Assembly: GCA_050178015.1 (NCBI GenBank) | Contig: JBFXGM010000007.1 | Location: forward strand, 1 to 64,000 | Reading direction: 5' to 3' | DNA length: 64,000 nt | Origin: Gaoshiqia sp050178015 | Lineage (GTDB): Bacteria > Bacteroidota > Bacteroidia > Bacteroidales > Prolixibacteraceae | In this document: positions 9,184 to 18,318 of the stretch, one piece after another | Layout: every line of letters begins with the position of its first letter | Numbering within the stretch: position 1 is the stretch's first letter | Position numbers and translations under genes: made by a program | The notes under the pieces: generated by a model | Database searches by the model: none | The model's input: the letters and a program-made list of their open reading frames with translations, nothing else | Told to the model about the DNA's origin: nothing

Positions 9184-10410
9184 ATGAAGAAAAACACAGC
9201 GAATCCAAACAGCATCGAGCTCATTGCCATTCATTTTACCAAAGAATTGAAGGCCATTTTCAGCGATAGCGGCGCCCTGCTGATATTGATCGGTGCTTTG
9301 CTGATCTATCCGTTGATTTACTCGTTTGGTTATTTCAACGAAACACTCACCGACCTGCCCGTTGGCGTGATTGATTTGGATCAGACCACAACCAGCCGTA
9401 AATATACCGGCATGATCGATGCCACGGAGGAAATACAGGTGACATATAAACCTTTGAGTTTAAAAGAAGCCGAGGAATTGTTTCTGGCCAATAAAATCAA
9501 CGGCGTGATCCTTATTCCGAAGAATTTTCAGCAAGATGTTGTTTCGGGCAGGCAAGCCAACGTAGCGGTTTATGCCGATGGCAGTTATTTGCTGAAATAT
9601 AAAACCCTGTATTCGGCCGCTTCGGTTGTAAACAGCTACTTTAACGGGGGTGTGGCCGTGAAACATTATCTGGCCGAGGGCAAATCGTTGCACCAGGCCA
9701 AAGTGGCGGCTTCACCCCTGAGCATTCAGTCGCACACCTTGTATATTCCCACGGGAGCGTACGGAAGTTTCATCATGCCGGGTATGATCCTTATTATTAT
9801 CCAGCAAACCCTGCTGATTGGTATCGGCATTATGGGAGGCACCTTTTCCGAGTCGAAGGCTTCGCCTTTTATTCTTCCCTCGGAGCAACGTTACCGCGAA
9901 ATTCTGCCTCATCTTCTGGGACGCGTGGGTGCTTACCTGCTTATTTCGGCGTTTAACATTTGTTTGGCAGTGGTGCTGGTCCACCACTGGTTTCATTACC
10001 CCGATAAAGGCCACATGACCGATATCCTGATGCTGCTGTTTCCGTTTTTACTGGCCGTGATCTTTTTCGGCATCGGTTTGTCAACCTTCTTGAAGCACCG
10101 CGAGTCGGCCATCGTGTTTATGATGTTTCTTTCGCCCATCGCGTTGTTTTTGAGCGGCGTTTCGTGGCCCGTAAATGCTATGCCCGAGTGGCTGGTAGGC
10201 CTGTCGAAAATTTTACCGGGCACCACAGCCATCCCCGCATACCTGCGTTTGCGCACGATGGGGGTTGATTTGGCCCATGTAAAATCGGAAACCATCAACC
10301 TGTACCTGCAAGCGGCCAGCTATGCTGCGCTAACCATCGGTTATTTCTTTTTGCGGGTTTACATCGACCGACGAAACCAAAACCGCGCCGGGCAACAGTC
10401 TGCTGGCTAA
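9184..10410 (+). CDS. ABC-2-type export permease, second subunit
   Basis: The 408-aa paralogue of the preceding permease has the same layout: a first transmembrane helix (about residues 30-50), an extracytoplasmic domain with the DLPVGVIDLDQTTTSRK pattern, and five or six C-terminal helices. The ATG at 9184 follows the stop of the previous gene by 5 bp. It is the last gene of the TetR-controlled operon, and a weak hairpin follows. The ATPase that would power this pair is missing from the locus. Confidence 0.88.
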   Translation: MKKNTANPNSIELIAIHFTKELKAIFSDSGALLILIGALLIYPLIYSFGYFNETLTDLPVGVIDLDQTTTSRKYTGMIDATEEIQVTYKPLSLKEAEELFLANKINGVILIPKNFQQDVVSGRQANVAVYADGSYLLKYKTLYSAASVVNSYFNGGVAVKHYLAEGKSLHQAKVAASPLSIQSHTLYIPTGAYGSFIMPGMILIIIQQTLLIGIGIMGGTFSESKASPFILPSEQRYREILPHLLGRVGAYLLISAFNICLAVVLVHHWFHYPDKGHMTDILMLLFPFLLAVIFFGIGLSTFLKHRESAIVFMMFLSPIALFLSGVSWPVNAMPEWLVGLSKILPGTTAIPAYLRLRTMGVDLAHVKSETINLYLQAASYAALTIGYFFLRVYIDRRNQNRAGQQSAG

Positions 10411-10431
10411 TGTTAAAGAATAACTGAAACA

Positions 10432-10460
10432 GGCCACTAAGCCGGTGTGGCCATCCTTTT
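10432..10460 (+). terminator. Possible terminator of the export operon
   Basis: The 6-bp stem GGCCAC/GTGGCC (10432-10437 with 10447-10452) is followed by ATCCTTTT. The T-run is short, so it is weak. Confidence 0.4.
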
Positions 10461-10768
10461 AACAGAAGAAGAGACAGCCCATCATAATAACAACCATCCC
10501 TTCATCCGAGTGCTATACTATTTAACCCGCATTATTCATCAGCTAAAGAATCGGACATTATAATTTACGGGATCTCATTTTTGTCCGTTGGATTTACTAA
10601 AAATTGCATTAAATCGTGATGGGGGATGTAAAAACAAGTTCATTTTTATCTTATCCGACTATTTTTGTCCTAAAACCTTCATTTTTTGACAATAGGGCAT
10701 AGCAATCCCATTATTGTTTTTTGCTGCTGTATATTTATTGAAAGATCAATTGCCGAACCAGTTCCTGA
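10461..10768. other. Gene-free stretch before the TolC remnant
   Basis: About 300 bp of AT-rich sequence without a supportable gene. It holds several TTTTTGTCC-like T-runs that resemble promoter fragments. It joins abruptly to the truncated TolC homologue at 10769. Confidence 0.5.
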
Positions 10769-11152
10769 ATTGCTTTCGCAACGCTGTCCATCGCCATCTC
10801 CGACTGGTGGGGCGGCTCACACAAGCTGAAAGAACACGAAATAAAGATTGATGCAGCCCGCAACAACCTCGATGAAAAATCGGAACTACTAAAACTGCAA
10901 ATGGAAAAAGCTTACAAAGAGCTCACTGAAAGTTATCAACAGATCAGCGTGGCCGAATCGCTGGCCAGCCAGGCCAGGGAACACCTGCAGGTAGTAACCG
11001 ACAATTATGAGGCCGGCATCCTGTCAACCTCCGATTTGCTGGAGGCACAAGCTATTTTTCAGGAATCGCAAAATGGCCTGGTGGATGCCAAAAGTACCTA
11101 TCAAATCCGGCAGGTTTATTACAAACAGGCCGTTGCCCAACAGCTTTATTAA
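10769..11152 (+). pseudogene. 5'-truncated TolC-family gene fragment
   Basis: This fragment encodes only the last ~127 residues of a TolC-family protein (from IAFATLSIAISDWWGGSHKL to ...YYKQAVAQQLY). It is nearly identical to the C-terminus of the intact TolC at 60357-61715, including the terminator that follows. Homology begins abruptly at 10769, with no start codon or signal peptide. The two copies are in opposite orientation. It is a duplication or rearrangement scar and cannot encode a working channel. An internal ATG at 10901 is open to the stop but would make only coiled-coil sequence. Confidence 0.85.
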
Positions 11153-11184
11153 AACTTAAAAAATCAGAAACAGAAAACAGTCAT

Positions 11185-11233
11185 GCCCCTGCAATAAAAT
11201 CCACTAAGCCATTGGTTGCAGGGGCTTTATTTT
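11185..11233 (+). terminator. Rho-independent terminator after the TolC remnant
   Basis: The 10-bp stem GCCCCTGCAA/TTGCAGGGGC (11185-11194 with 11215-11224) is followed by TTTATTTT. It is homologous to the terminator downstream of the intact tolC at 60275-60322. Confidence 0.8.
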
Positions 11234-11421
11234 ACAAGTGCATCTTCCGTTAGGCGTGTTCTAAGCCAAACCTAAAACTCAGATTAAAACCCTCTTATTG
11301 AAACATTTACCCCACAACACAATATAATTTACCGACTACTTTTAATTGTTGTGTCAGATTTTTTCAATCTTTTTCTAAATTGCCCTGCTTAATAACCATG
11401 GGCTATTGCCGTGTTCTGAGC

Positions 11422-11429
11422 TATTTTTG
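11422..11429 (+). promoter_or_regulatory. -7 promoter box for the cyclase gene
   Basis: TATTTTTG matches TAnnTTTG, about 95 bp upstream of the ATG at 11525. No good -33 element was seen. Confidence 0.35.
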
Positions 11430-11524
11430 TCCCGGAATAATTGGCTAAAACAGCATTTAAACAGATTGGTGCTCGTAAACTTTCGTTCGCTAACGCTTGT
11501 TTGCAAACTGGTGAAAACAAAAAA

Positions 11525-12655
11525 ATGAAGAACCAAAAAAGAATAAATCAATCAGATAATCTGAAGCACAAAATATCATGGCTTTTTTACCGGCTGGTTT
11601 TCAACCTGGTAGCCTGGAATATTTTATTGCGTATTTTCGTTTTTTTGAATTACCTCGTCAATCCTACGCTGGGCACAACAGGTGCAAAAATCTTCCAGCT
11701 TACTTACAAAAATGGTTTGCTGATTACCGCCATTGCCTCGCTGGTAGCCTTCAGTTCGTGGTTACTCGAAGACGTTTTACTTTACAAACAACTGACAAAA
11801 AGAAGCTTAGGTGTCATCTTTGCCCTCAGGGTCATTTCCTTGATCATCTTACTAATCTTCGTCCTTCTCATTATTTCTATTTACCATTATCACAATCAAC
11901 CAGTTTGGGACTTAAGCGAGTACCTGGACTTGATCAAATCCTTTTTTCTGAACCGTGTAACCCTTTACCTGCTGTTGGTTGGCATTCTGATATCCTCCTT
12001 CATAAACTTTTTTAAGGCCATCCGGCAAAAGGTTGGGTTCGAAGGATTCTTGCGCATCATTTCGGGCTATTACCGGGTGCCCAAAGAAGAAGACCGTATT
12101 TTTATTTTTATCGACCTGATCTCATCCACCCGCATTGCCGAAATTCTGGGGCACCAAAAATACAGTGCTTTCCTGCAGCAATGTTTCGAACCGCTTGGCC
12201 TTCTTGAAATTAAATACAGGGCCATGCAATATCAGATTGTGGGTGACGAAGTCGTTTTAAGCTGGTTGGCCAACAAACCCCAACACTTCCGTTATGCGGT
12301 GGATTTCTATTACGAATTCACCGAGATACTGGGGAAAAAGTCCGATGTTTTCATGCACGAATTTGGCCTCATTCCTGCTTTTGCAGCCTCGATCAATACC
12401 GGTAAAATTATGGTTTCGGAAGTGGGAACCGTTAAAAGTGAAATTGCCTTTCACGGCGATGTGCTGAACACAGCCGCGCGCATTCAGAAACTATGCAAGA
12501 GTTATGGCAAAAGATTACTGGTCACGCGGGCATTTTCCCAAAAATTCAGCCTGGTATCATCGGGTTATAAAATTGAATGGATTACCAATGACAGGCTAAT
12601 CGGAAAACAAAGGCATGTAGATATTTGTGCCATCGAACCCGACACTGAAAGCTAA
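11525..12655 (+). CDS. Membrane-anchored class III nucleotidyl cyclase
   Basis: The 376-aa protein has four predicted transmembrane helices in residues about 15-180 and a cytoplasmic class III cyclase catalytic domain from about 190 to the end. Both metal-binding aspartates are present (Asp197 in FIFIDLISST, Asp241 in QIVGDEVV), 44 residues apart as expected. The transition-state Asn/Arg pair lies in VLNTAARIQ. By my alignment, the adenine-selecting Lys/Asp positions of adenylate cyclases are Gln (YQIVGDE) and Ala (IAFHGDVLN), so the base used is uncertain. The gene converges on the HD-PycTM gene with 17 bp between the stops. The ATG at 11525 is preferred to an upstream TTG. Confidence 0.85.
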   Translation: MKNQKRINQSDNLKHKISWLFYRLVFNLVAWNILLRIFVFLNYLVNPTLGTTGAKIFQLTYKNGLLITAIASLVAFSSWLLEDVLLYKQLTKRSLGVIFALRVISLIILLIFVLLIISIYHYHNQPVWDLSEYLDLIKSFFLNRVTLYLLLVGILISSFINFFKAIRQKVGFEGFLRIISGYYRVPKEEDRIFIFIDLISSTRIAEILGHQKYSAFLQQCFEPLGLLEIKYRAMQYQIVGDEVVLSWLANKPQHFRYAVDFYYEFTEILGKKSDVFMHEFGLIPAFAASINTGKIMVSEVGTVKSEIAFHGDVLNTAARIQKLCKSYGKRLLVTRAFSQKFSLVSSGYKIEWITNDRLIGKQRHVDICAIEPDTES

Positions 12656-12672
12656 AAAAATGGCGCCTGCTG

Positions 12673-13830
12673 CTATGCATTCATGAAATAGCTGAACACA
12701 AAAACAACGGCAGCAAGCACAAAACCGAACATAAAGATGTTGTACGCCGTGCGCAGCAACTTAAATTTACGGAACAACGACTGCCCCAAATAATACTGGT
12801 CTTTGATCAAATTAGTGTACAAATAATCGTAATCGTCCATCATCTCTTTCATGGCCGAATCGTATTGCTGATACGGAATTTGATAAAAGTTCCCAAAGAA
12901 GAGCAAGTTCACATTTCGTTCTTTCAAATCGGCCTCACCATATTTTTTCGAGCTCAGTTTGGGTCGGCACGAAAGAATGGCGAATACCAACGATGCCAGG
13001 CTGGAAACAAAAAGCACAACAACAGCAGGGACTAGTTCCCCCTCGAAAAATGGATGACGTGAAGCCACGGCCGCTGAAACAGATATTAAAATTGAATTGA
13101 TGGAGATCAGAATATTCGCTTTTTTATCGGCGATAGAAGTTAAACGCATCTGGTTGTTGGCAGTCAGGCGGAACATCGATTCAACTCCTTTGGCAGTAGA
13201 GCGCTCCCTTGAATCAAGAGTCGATTTGCTTGCTTTTTCTAAAAGATCGGCAATTATTTTCTTTACTTTCTCCACGTTTTGTTCCTTTACCGGATGAAAA
13301 TGGTCCACGGCAAATTGGGTATAAAAACGTAAACCTTGCAAAAACTCAAGTGTTTCTTGCCAGTAGTCTTTCTGTGGAATGGTACAATCCTGGCACAACG
13401 ACCGCTCTTTGCGTAATTTTTTCGAAATAGAAATAAAATTTTCATGACCAACATGCGAAATATCGGCATCAAGAATCACTTTTTCGGCCAAGGTTTCGGG
13501 AACTGCTTCCCGACGGGTGGCTTCGATACATTGAATCACCTGACGGGAAAAAGCCTCGGGGACTGCGTTTTTCTCGAAAAACGATTGGGCAATACTGATA
13601 CTGGCATCTTCATGATTCTCCTGCAAAATCAGGTAGCCGGTATCATGAAACCAGGCAGCCACCAACACCGCTTGCAATTCGGTGTCGCTAAGCTGTTCGT
13701 TTTCACCGATCAGGGCTGCCTGCTTAACAACTGTCATCGTATGCCCCAGCGTATGAAAAACTAATTTCCGGTCGTGATGGTTTTCAAAAAAGTCAATCAC
13801 AAAAAGTTTGGCCCTGTCAACAATATCCAT
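12673..13830 (-). CDS. HD phosphohydrolase fused to a Pycsar-effector transmembrane (PycTM) domain
   Basis: The 385-aa protein has two parts. Residues 1-210 are a metal-dependent HD-domain phosphohydrolase (His26/His30, His62-Asp63 in WFHDTGY, His73, and Asp in LDADISH). Residues about 225-385 match the PycTM family: the hallmark helix MRLTSIADKKANILISIN, then two hydrophobic segments, a linker and a last helix. PycTM proteins are the membrane-disrupting effectors of Pycsar antiphage systems, opened by cyclic pyrimidine nucleotides. The HD version is widespread in Bacteroidota and may have a housekeeping role. The ATG at 13830 is chosen over the upstream GTG because a -7-like CAATTTTG lies at 13857-13864. 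Confidence 0.85.
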   Translation of the reverse strand: MDIVDRAKLFVIDFFENHHDRKLVFHTLGHTMTVVKQAALIGENEQLSDTELQAVLVAAWFHDTGYLILQENHEDASISIAQSFFEKNAVPEAFSRQVIQCIEATRREAVPETLAEKVILDADISHVGHENFISISKKLRKERSLCQDCTIPQKDYWQETLEFLQGLRFYTQFAVDHFHPVKEQNVEKVKKIIADLLEKASKSTLDSRERSTAKGVESMFRLTANNQMRLTSIADKKANILISINSILISVSAAVASRHPFFEGELVPAVVVLFVSSLASLVFAILSCRPKLSSKKYGEADLKERNVNLLFFGNFYQIPYQQYDSAMKEMMDDYDYLYTNLIKDQYYLGQSLFRKFKLLRTAYNIFMFGFVLAAVVFVFSYFMNA

Positions 13831-13846
13831 AGCAGCTGTTTTTAAT

Positions 13847-13879
13847 TTTGCTAACACAAAATTGCATTTATTATTTTTG
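13847..13879 (+). promoter_or_regulatory. Promoter placing transcription start at or near the ATG of the 13885 gene
   Basis: TTTG (13847-13850), a 21-bp spacer and TATTTTTG (13872-13879) fit the Bacteroidota consensus. The ATG is only 6 nt after the -7 box, so the transcript would be leaderless or nearly so. Confidence 0.5.
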
Positions 13880-13884
13880 TAAAA

Positions 13885-16800
13885 ATGAAAAAAATATTCC
13901 TTTTTTTAATCGCATTTGCAAGCATTTACAAGCCCTTCGCACAAACAAACAATGGCAGTGGCCAGGTTTCGTTTAGCTTGTTCATGATCGGGAATTGCGG
14001 CAAGTTCAAAAATTCCGATCCGGAACACCAGCTTTTGCTCGAAACACTCATCAACTTTAACAACAATAAGAAAGGCGTAATTTTCCTGGGAAATAACCTC
14101 TACCCAAGCCTTTCTGATGTTTTTTCCGAAAATTTGGAGAACAAGCAAGCCCATCCTCACCTCGACCAGCTCCGGCAATTTAACGGCCCAATCTGTTTTG
14201 TGCCCGGCTGGACCGACTGGTCTTTTGGCACACCAAACGGGAAAGACATGATCAAATGGGAATACAAAACCATTCACACGCATTTAAAAGACAAAGAACT
14301 TTACATGCCCGACTGGGGTTGCCCCGGCCCGATGGAAGTGCCGGTCAGCGACTCGCTCACCATCATCCTGCTCGACACACAATGGTGGCTACACCCATTC
14401 GATACCCGCTTCGGCAAATGCGATTTGGAAGACGAATCCGGTTTTTGGATCAGCCTGCGCGATTTGTTAAGGCTGAACAGGAACAAACAGGTGGTTGTGG
14501 CCGGTTATCATCCGATAGTTTCTTACGGCGAATTTGGCGGATATTTTCCGCTGGCAAAACAATTACTGGCCTTCCCGGTTGCCGTCTATCGCAAAACACT
14601 GGGCACCCGGCTCGACATGGCACATCCGGAATATGCTGCATTTCGGGAAAATTTAAGCGCAGTACTTGCAGAATTCCCCAACGTGATCTACGCTTCTTCG
14701 CACGAGCGTAATTTTCAATATTTCAACGAGAACAACATTCACTATATAATAGGCGGGTCGCTGGTTGGCGGCAGGTATCTCAAGAAAAAAGAAACCGTTT
14801 GCAGCAGCAAAAGCCCCGGCTTGGTACGTCTCGATTTTTGTGCTGATGGCCAGGTAAAATTACAGTTCCTTCCGCTTGATCGGTTAAACGGGCCCGAATG
14901 CCAAACAACCCTTTACACCTACCTACATGAACAGATTGAAGAAAAAACACAAACCTTTGCTGAAACACTGCCGGACAGTATGTTGAAGGAAGCCAGCCGC
15001 CAATACCAAACGCCGGAACGAAGCTGGAAATGGATGGGGAAAAACTACCGCGACGTGTGGGCAGAGCCGGTAAACGTTCCGGTTTTCGATATCGGGAAAG
15101 AACACGGCGGACTGAAAATCGTTAAACGGGGTGGTGGCCAGCAAACCCAATCGCTGCGCCTGGAGTCAACCAACGGGCAGCAATACACGCTGCGATCAAT
15201 GGAAAAATTTGTGGAAGGTGCCTTGCCTGACGAAGTCAGAAACACCTTGGCCGTGGATGTGGTGCAGGACAATATTTCGGCTTCAAATCCCTATGCCTCG
15301 CTGGTTGTTGCACAACTGGCAGACGCTGCCGGTGTAATGCATACCAATCCCAAAATTGTTTACGTACCGCGCGATCCCCGTTTGGGCGAATATATAGAAG
15401 ATTTGGCCGGAAAGCTGTTTTTGTATGAAGAACGACCAGATGGGGATTGGGCCAACCAAAAAAGCTTCGGCTACTCATCACACATTGTTGGCACTGATGA
15501 TGTATTGGAAGAAATCGAAGATTCTCCCGAACACCGGGTTGACCAGCTAGCCGTGCTGGAAGCCCGCCTGTTCGATACATTTATCAACGACTGGGACCGG
15601 CACGATGACCAGTGGCGCTGGGCCTCGTTCAAAGAAAACGGCAAAACCATTTACCGGCCTATTCCACGCGACCGCGATCAGGCGTTCTACGTAAACGAAG
15701 GCATTCTCCCGTGGCTGGTATCCCGAAAGTGGCTAATGCCCAAAATTCAGGGATTTGCACCTATCACCGAAAATATGGACGGGCTCACCTTCAACGCCCG
15801 CTATTTCGACCGGACTTTTCTGACCGAACCTGACTGGAGGGACTGGAAAAATATGGTCGATTCACTTAAAACTCGCCTGACTGAGGAAGATATCCGAACA
15901 GCTGTGTTGGCTTTTCCCAAAGAAGTGCAGCCCTATTGTGCAGAACAAACGGTTGACATTCTTTTAAAAAGAAAAGAAAACCTGGAAGAAATGGCCCGGC
16001 AACATTACCTTTCGCTAGCGAAAAACGTCGATATTATTGGAACGAACGAAGATGACATCTTTAACATAAAGCAAAAAGAAAATAGCGAAACAGAAATCAG
16101 CCTGTACAGCTCGAACGACAAACCTCCTTATTACCAACGGACCTTCTCGGCTGAGGAAACCCGCGAGATCAGGTTTTATGGCCTGGATGGGAAGGATGTT
16201 TTTGAATTTGAAGGAAACGCGGGCAATAAAATTAAGATCAGGGTTATCGGCGGAAAGGGGAAAGATTTCTTTTTGAACCAATCAACCGCAAAATATGGAG
16301 GGAAAAACATCCACGTGTATGATACAAAATCAGGCGTAGTCATTCAGAGTGATTCGAATTTGAAAAGTCATTTTTCGGCAAACAAAACCACCACAGACTA
16401 CGACCGGATGGACTTTCACCACAATGTAGTCACCCCGGGAATTTTTATGGGCTACAACCAGGATGACGGCGTTTTCGTCGGTGGCGGGCCTGTTTTCAAC
16501 AACTTCAAATTCCGCCGGCACGATACGCACACCCTGAAAGCCAACCTGGCTAGCCGGACAACTGCTTTTAATGCTTTTTACAATTACCAGTCGATGAGCC
16601 AGGCCGGTGGTTTTGACCACCACGCCACCATTGAACTGAAAGCGCCCGATTATGCCATGAACTATTTTGGCATGGGAAACAAAACTATTAAGGACGATGC
16701 CTTGGGCGACCAGCACTACCGCCTACGCATCAATCAGTTACACATGAATTACTCCATTGGCAGACGCTGGGGAAGAACGGCCTTCCAGGCTTCGGATAAA

Positions 16801-17493
16801 GGACAAATCAACGAACATGAACTCCGTGCCGGAACTTTCATGAACCACTCCGATGTAGAGGCTTATCATGGCCGTTTTATTGCCGATTTGGAGCATAATG
16901 GCCTGCAACCGGAAGACCTGCAGGGGCAATGGCACACCGGGTTTTCGCTTCAATATGCCTACACCAACCTCGACCGTGAAACAAACCCGCGGCGTGGTTA
17001 CCGCTTTTCAACCGGCGCCAGTCAATACGTTCAACTTAACGGTGAACACGAACCTTTCTCTAAAATAAATGCCGATCTGCGTGCCTATCTCAGTTTTACA
17101 AAAGAGCCGCGCACCGTACTTGCCATCCGTTTTGGGGGTGAAAAATTGTTTGGCAATTATTACTTTGCCGAAGCCGCCAGGCTGGGCGGAAAAACCAACC
17201 TGCGCGGCTACCTGGCCGACCGTTTTTATGGCGATGGCGCCATATGGCAAAATACGGAACTGCGTTTCAAGCTGTTCAATTTCTCCTCCTATCTTTTAAA
17301 TGGAGAGTTGGGTTTACTGGGGTTTCACGACTCGGGGCGGGTTTGGCTTTCAGGCGAACACTCAAGCCGCTGGCACAAAGGTTACGGCGCCGGCTTTTGG
17401 CTTTCTCCTTTCGGAATGACTATTTTTACTGCCACGTATAACTGGAGCCGCGAAGACCAAATGGTACAGGCCACTCTAAATTTCAAATTTTGA
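13885..17493 (+). CDS. Outer-membrane protein: metallophosphoesterase + kinase-like middle domain + BamA-type barrel
   Basis: The 1202-aa protein has a signal peptide (1-20) and a calcineurin-like phosphoesterase domain (about 30-320; GNCG, GNNLYP, AGYHP and SSHERN recall the metal-binding motifs, some degenerate). A middle domain spans about 390-680, and a C-terminal surface-antigen/BamA-like 16-strand barrel spans about 850-1202 (GFSLQYAYTNLDRETNPRRG, LGGKTNLRGY, ending in aromatic F). The middle domain has DWDRHDDQW and RDRDQAF about 25 residues apart. This resembles the catalytic and metal loops of HipA/CotH/FAM20-type kinases, by inference only. The last 4 bases overlap the next gene. 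Confidence 0.85.
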   Translation: MKKIFLFLIAFASIYKPFAQTNNGSGQVSFSLFMIGNCGKFKNSDPEHQLLLETLINFNNNKKGVIFLGNNLYPSLSDVFSENLENKQAHPHLDQLRQFNGPICFVPGWTDWSFGTPNGKDMIKWEYKTIHTHLKDKELYMPDWGCPGPMEVPVSDSLTIILLDTQWWLHPFDTRFGKCDLEDESGFWISLRDLLRLNRNKQVVVAGYHPIVSYGEFGGYFPLAKQLLAFPVAVYRKTLGTRLDMAHPEYAAFRENLSAVLAEFPNVIYASSHERNFQYFNENNIHYIIGGSLVGGRYLKKKETVCSSKSPGLVRLDFCADGQVKLQFLPLDRLNGPECQTTLYTYLHEQIEEKTQTFAETLPDSMLKEASRQYQTPERSWKWMGKNYRDVWAEPVNVPVFDIGKEHGGLKIVKRGGGQQTQSLRLESTNGQQYTLRSMEKFVEGALPDEVRNTLAVDVVQDNISASNPYASLVVAQLADAAGVMHTNPKIVYVPRDPRLGEYIEDLAGKLFLYEERPDGDWANQKSFGYSSHIVGTDDVLEEIEDSPEHRVDQLAVLEARLFDTFINDWDRHDDQWRWASFKENGKTIYRPIPRDRDQAFYVNEGILPWLVSRKWLMPKIQGFAPITENMDGLTFNARYFDRTFLTEPDWRDWKNMVDSLKTRLTEEDIRTAVLAFPKEVQPYCAEQTVDILLKRKENLEEMARQHYLSLAKNVDIIGTNEDDIFNIKQKENSETEISLYSSNDKPPYYQRTFSAEETREIRFYGLDGKDVFEFEGNAGNKIKIRVIGGKGKDFFLNQSTAKYGGKNIHVYDTKSGVVIQSDSNLKSHFSANKTTTDYDRMDFHHNVVTPGIFMGYNQDDGVFVGGGPVFNNFKFRRHDTHTLKANLASRTTAFNAFYNYQSMSQAGGFDHHATIELKAPDYAMNYFGMGNKTIKDDALGDQHYRLRINQLHMNYSIGRRWGRTAFQASDKGQINEHELRAGTFMNHSDVEAYHGRFIADLEHNGLQPEDLQGQWHTGFSLQYAYTNLDRETNPRRGYRFSTGASQYVQLNGEHEPFSKINADLRAYLSFTKEPRTVLAIRFGGEKLFGNYYFAEAARLGGKTNLRGYLADRFYGDGAIWQNTELRFKLFNFSSYLLNGELGLLGFHDSGRVWLSGEHSSRWHKGYGAGFWLSPFGMTIFTATYNWSREDQMVQATLNFKF

Positions 17494-18125
17494 AAACACT
17501 ATTGATCATTCTGGGCACACTGTTGGCTGTCGGAACATGGGCCAGTGACGAAAATACCACCCCTCGCGAGATTTACCTGATCAGACATGCACCTGTTGCT
17601 ATGGAAAAACCGGCACTTTGCAGTTCGCACAAGGCAGCCCACCTGCTGGAGCAGTACAACGAGCTGCCCATTGTCGCTTTTGACCCGGTGCCGATCCGCC
17701 AGTTGCTGCCTGAGAATGAGCTGACAGTTTTTACCAGCACCCTGCCCCGGGCCAAACAAACCGCACAGATCCTTTTCCCATCTGACAGCCTCAGATCGAG
17801 TCCCCTTTTTAATGAGTATCGATTGGGTATGATTTCAGTCCCTGTACTGCAACTTCCCTACCCTGCCTGGACCGGGCTTTCCCGTTTTTTCTGGCTGACA
17901 TACCTGAACAACAAAGGTGAAGGCCGGATCGAATCCCGAAAAAGGATGAAGCAAGCTATCGACTTTTTGGAAAAACAATCGCAGCAAAAGGAACGGATTG
18001 TGTTGGTTGCGCACGGTTACCTGATAGCCGAAATGCGCCGCGAATTCAAAAAGCGCGGGTGGAAGGTGGAAGTCAACGGCGGCAATAAAAACCTGGCGGT
18101 TTCCAAACTCACTTTTGATGAATAA
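17490..18125 (+). CDS. Exported histidine-phosphatase superfamily protein
   Basis: The 211-aa protein has a signal peptide (MKTLLIILGTLLAVGTWAS) and the RHG-like motif LIRHAPV with the phospho-accepting His near residue 31. A second catalytic His lies in LVAHGYL near residue 172. The only plausible start is TTG at 17490, overlapping the stop of the previous gene as TTGA, which suggests translational coupling. The SPRLPRAKQT-like segment (TSTLPRAKQTAQIL) supports the branch-1 histidine phosphatases. The substrate is unknown; with the upstream phosphoesterase/kinase-like protein it forms a small exported phosphate-handling pair. Confidence 0.82.
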   Translation: MKTLLIILGTLLAVGTWASDENTTPREIYLIRHAPVAMEKPALCSSHKAAHLLEQYNELPIVAFDPVPIRQLLPENELTVFTSTLPRAKQTAQILFPSDSLRSSPLFNEYRLGMISVPVLQLPYPAWTGLSRFFWLTYLNNKGEGRIESRKRMKQAIDFLEKQSQQKERIVLVAHGYLIAEMRREFKKRGWKVEVNGGNKNLAVSKLTFDE

Positions 18126-18275
18126 CATGGACTTTCAATGAAAGATTCTTCAACTTGGCCCAGGTTCCTATCCTAACGAAGAGCGGGAACAACCGCATAT
18201 TCACTCCCAATATTAATTAAATCTTTCTTTCATCAATTTTTCGACATTCAAAGAACAACCTGGGGTGGCTTACAC

Positions 18276-18283
18276 TAAATTTG
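18276..18283 (+). promoter_or_regulatory. -7 promoter box for nhaD
   Basis: TAAATTTG matches TAnnTTTG and lies 35 bp before the ATG at 18319. No clear -33 box is visible. It argues against a start upstream of 18319. Confidence 0.4.
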
Positions 18284-18318
18284 TCGCCTTATTTTACAAT
18301 CCACCAAATTCTCATTCT

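Noticed and set aside
10901..11152. Independent 83-aa gene after the export operon.
   Set aside because: Homology continues in frame back to 10769 and ends abruptly; it is the tail of a truncated TolC gene, not a separate small protein.
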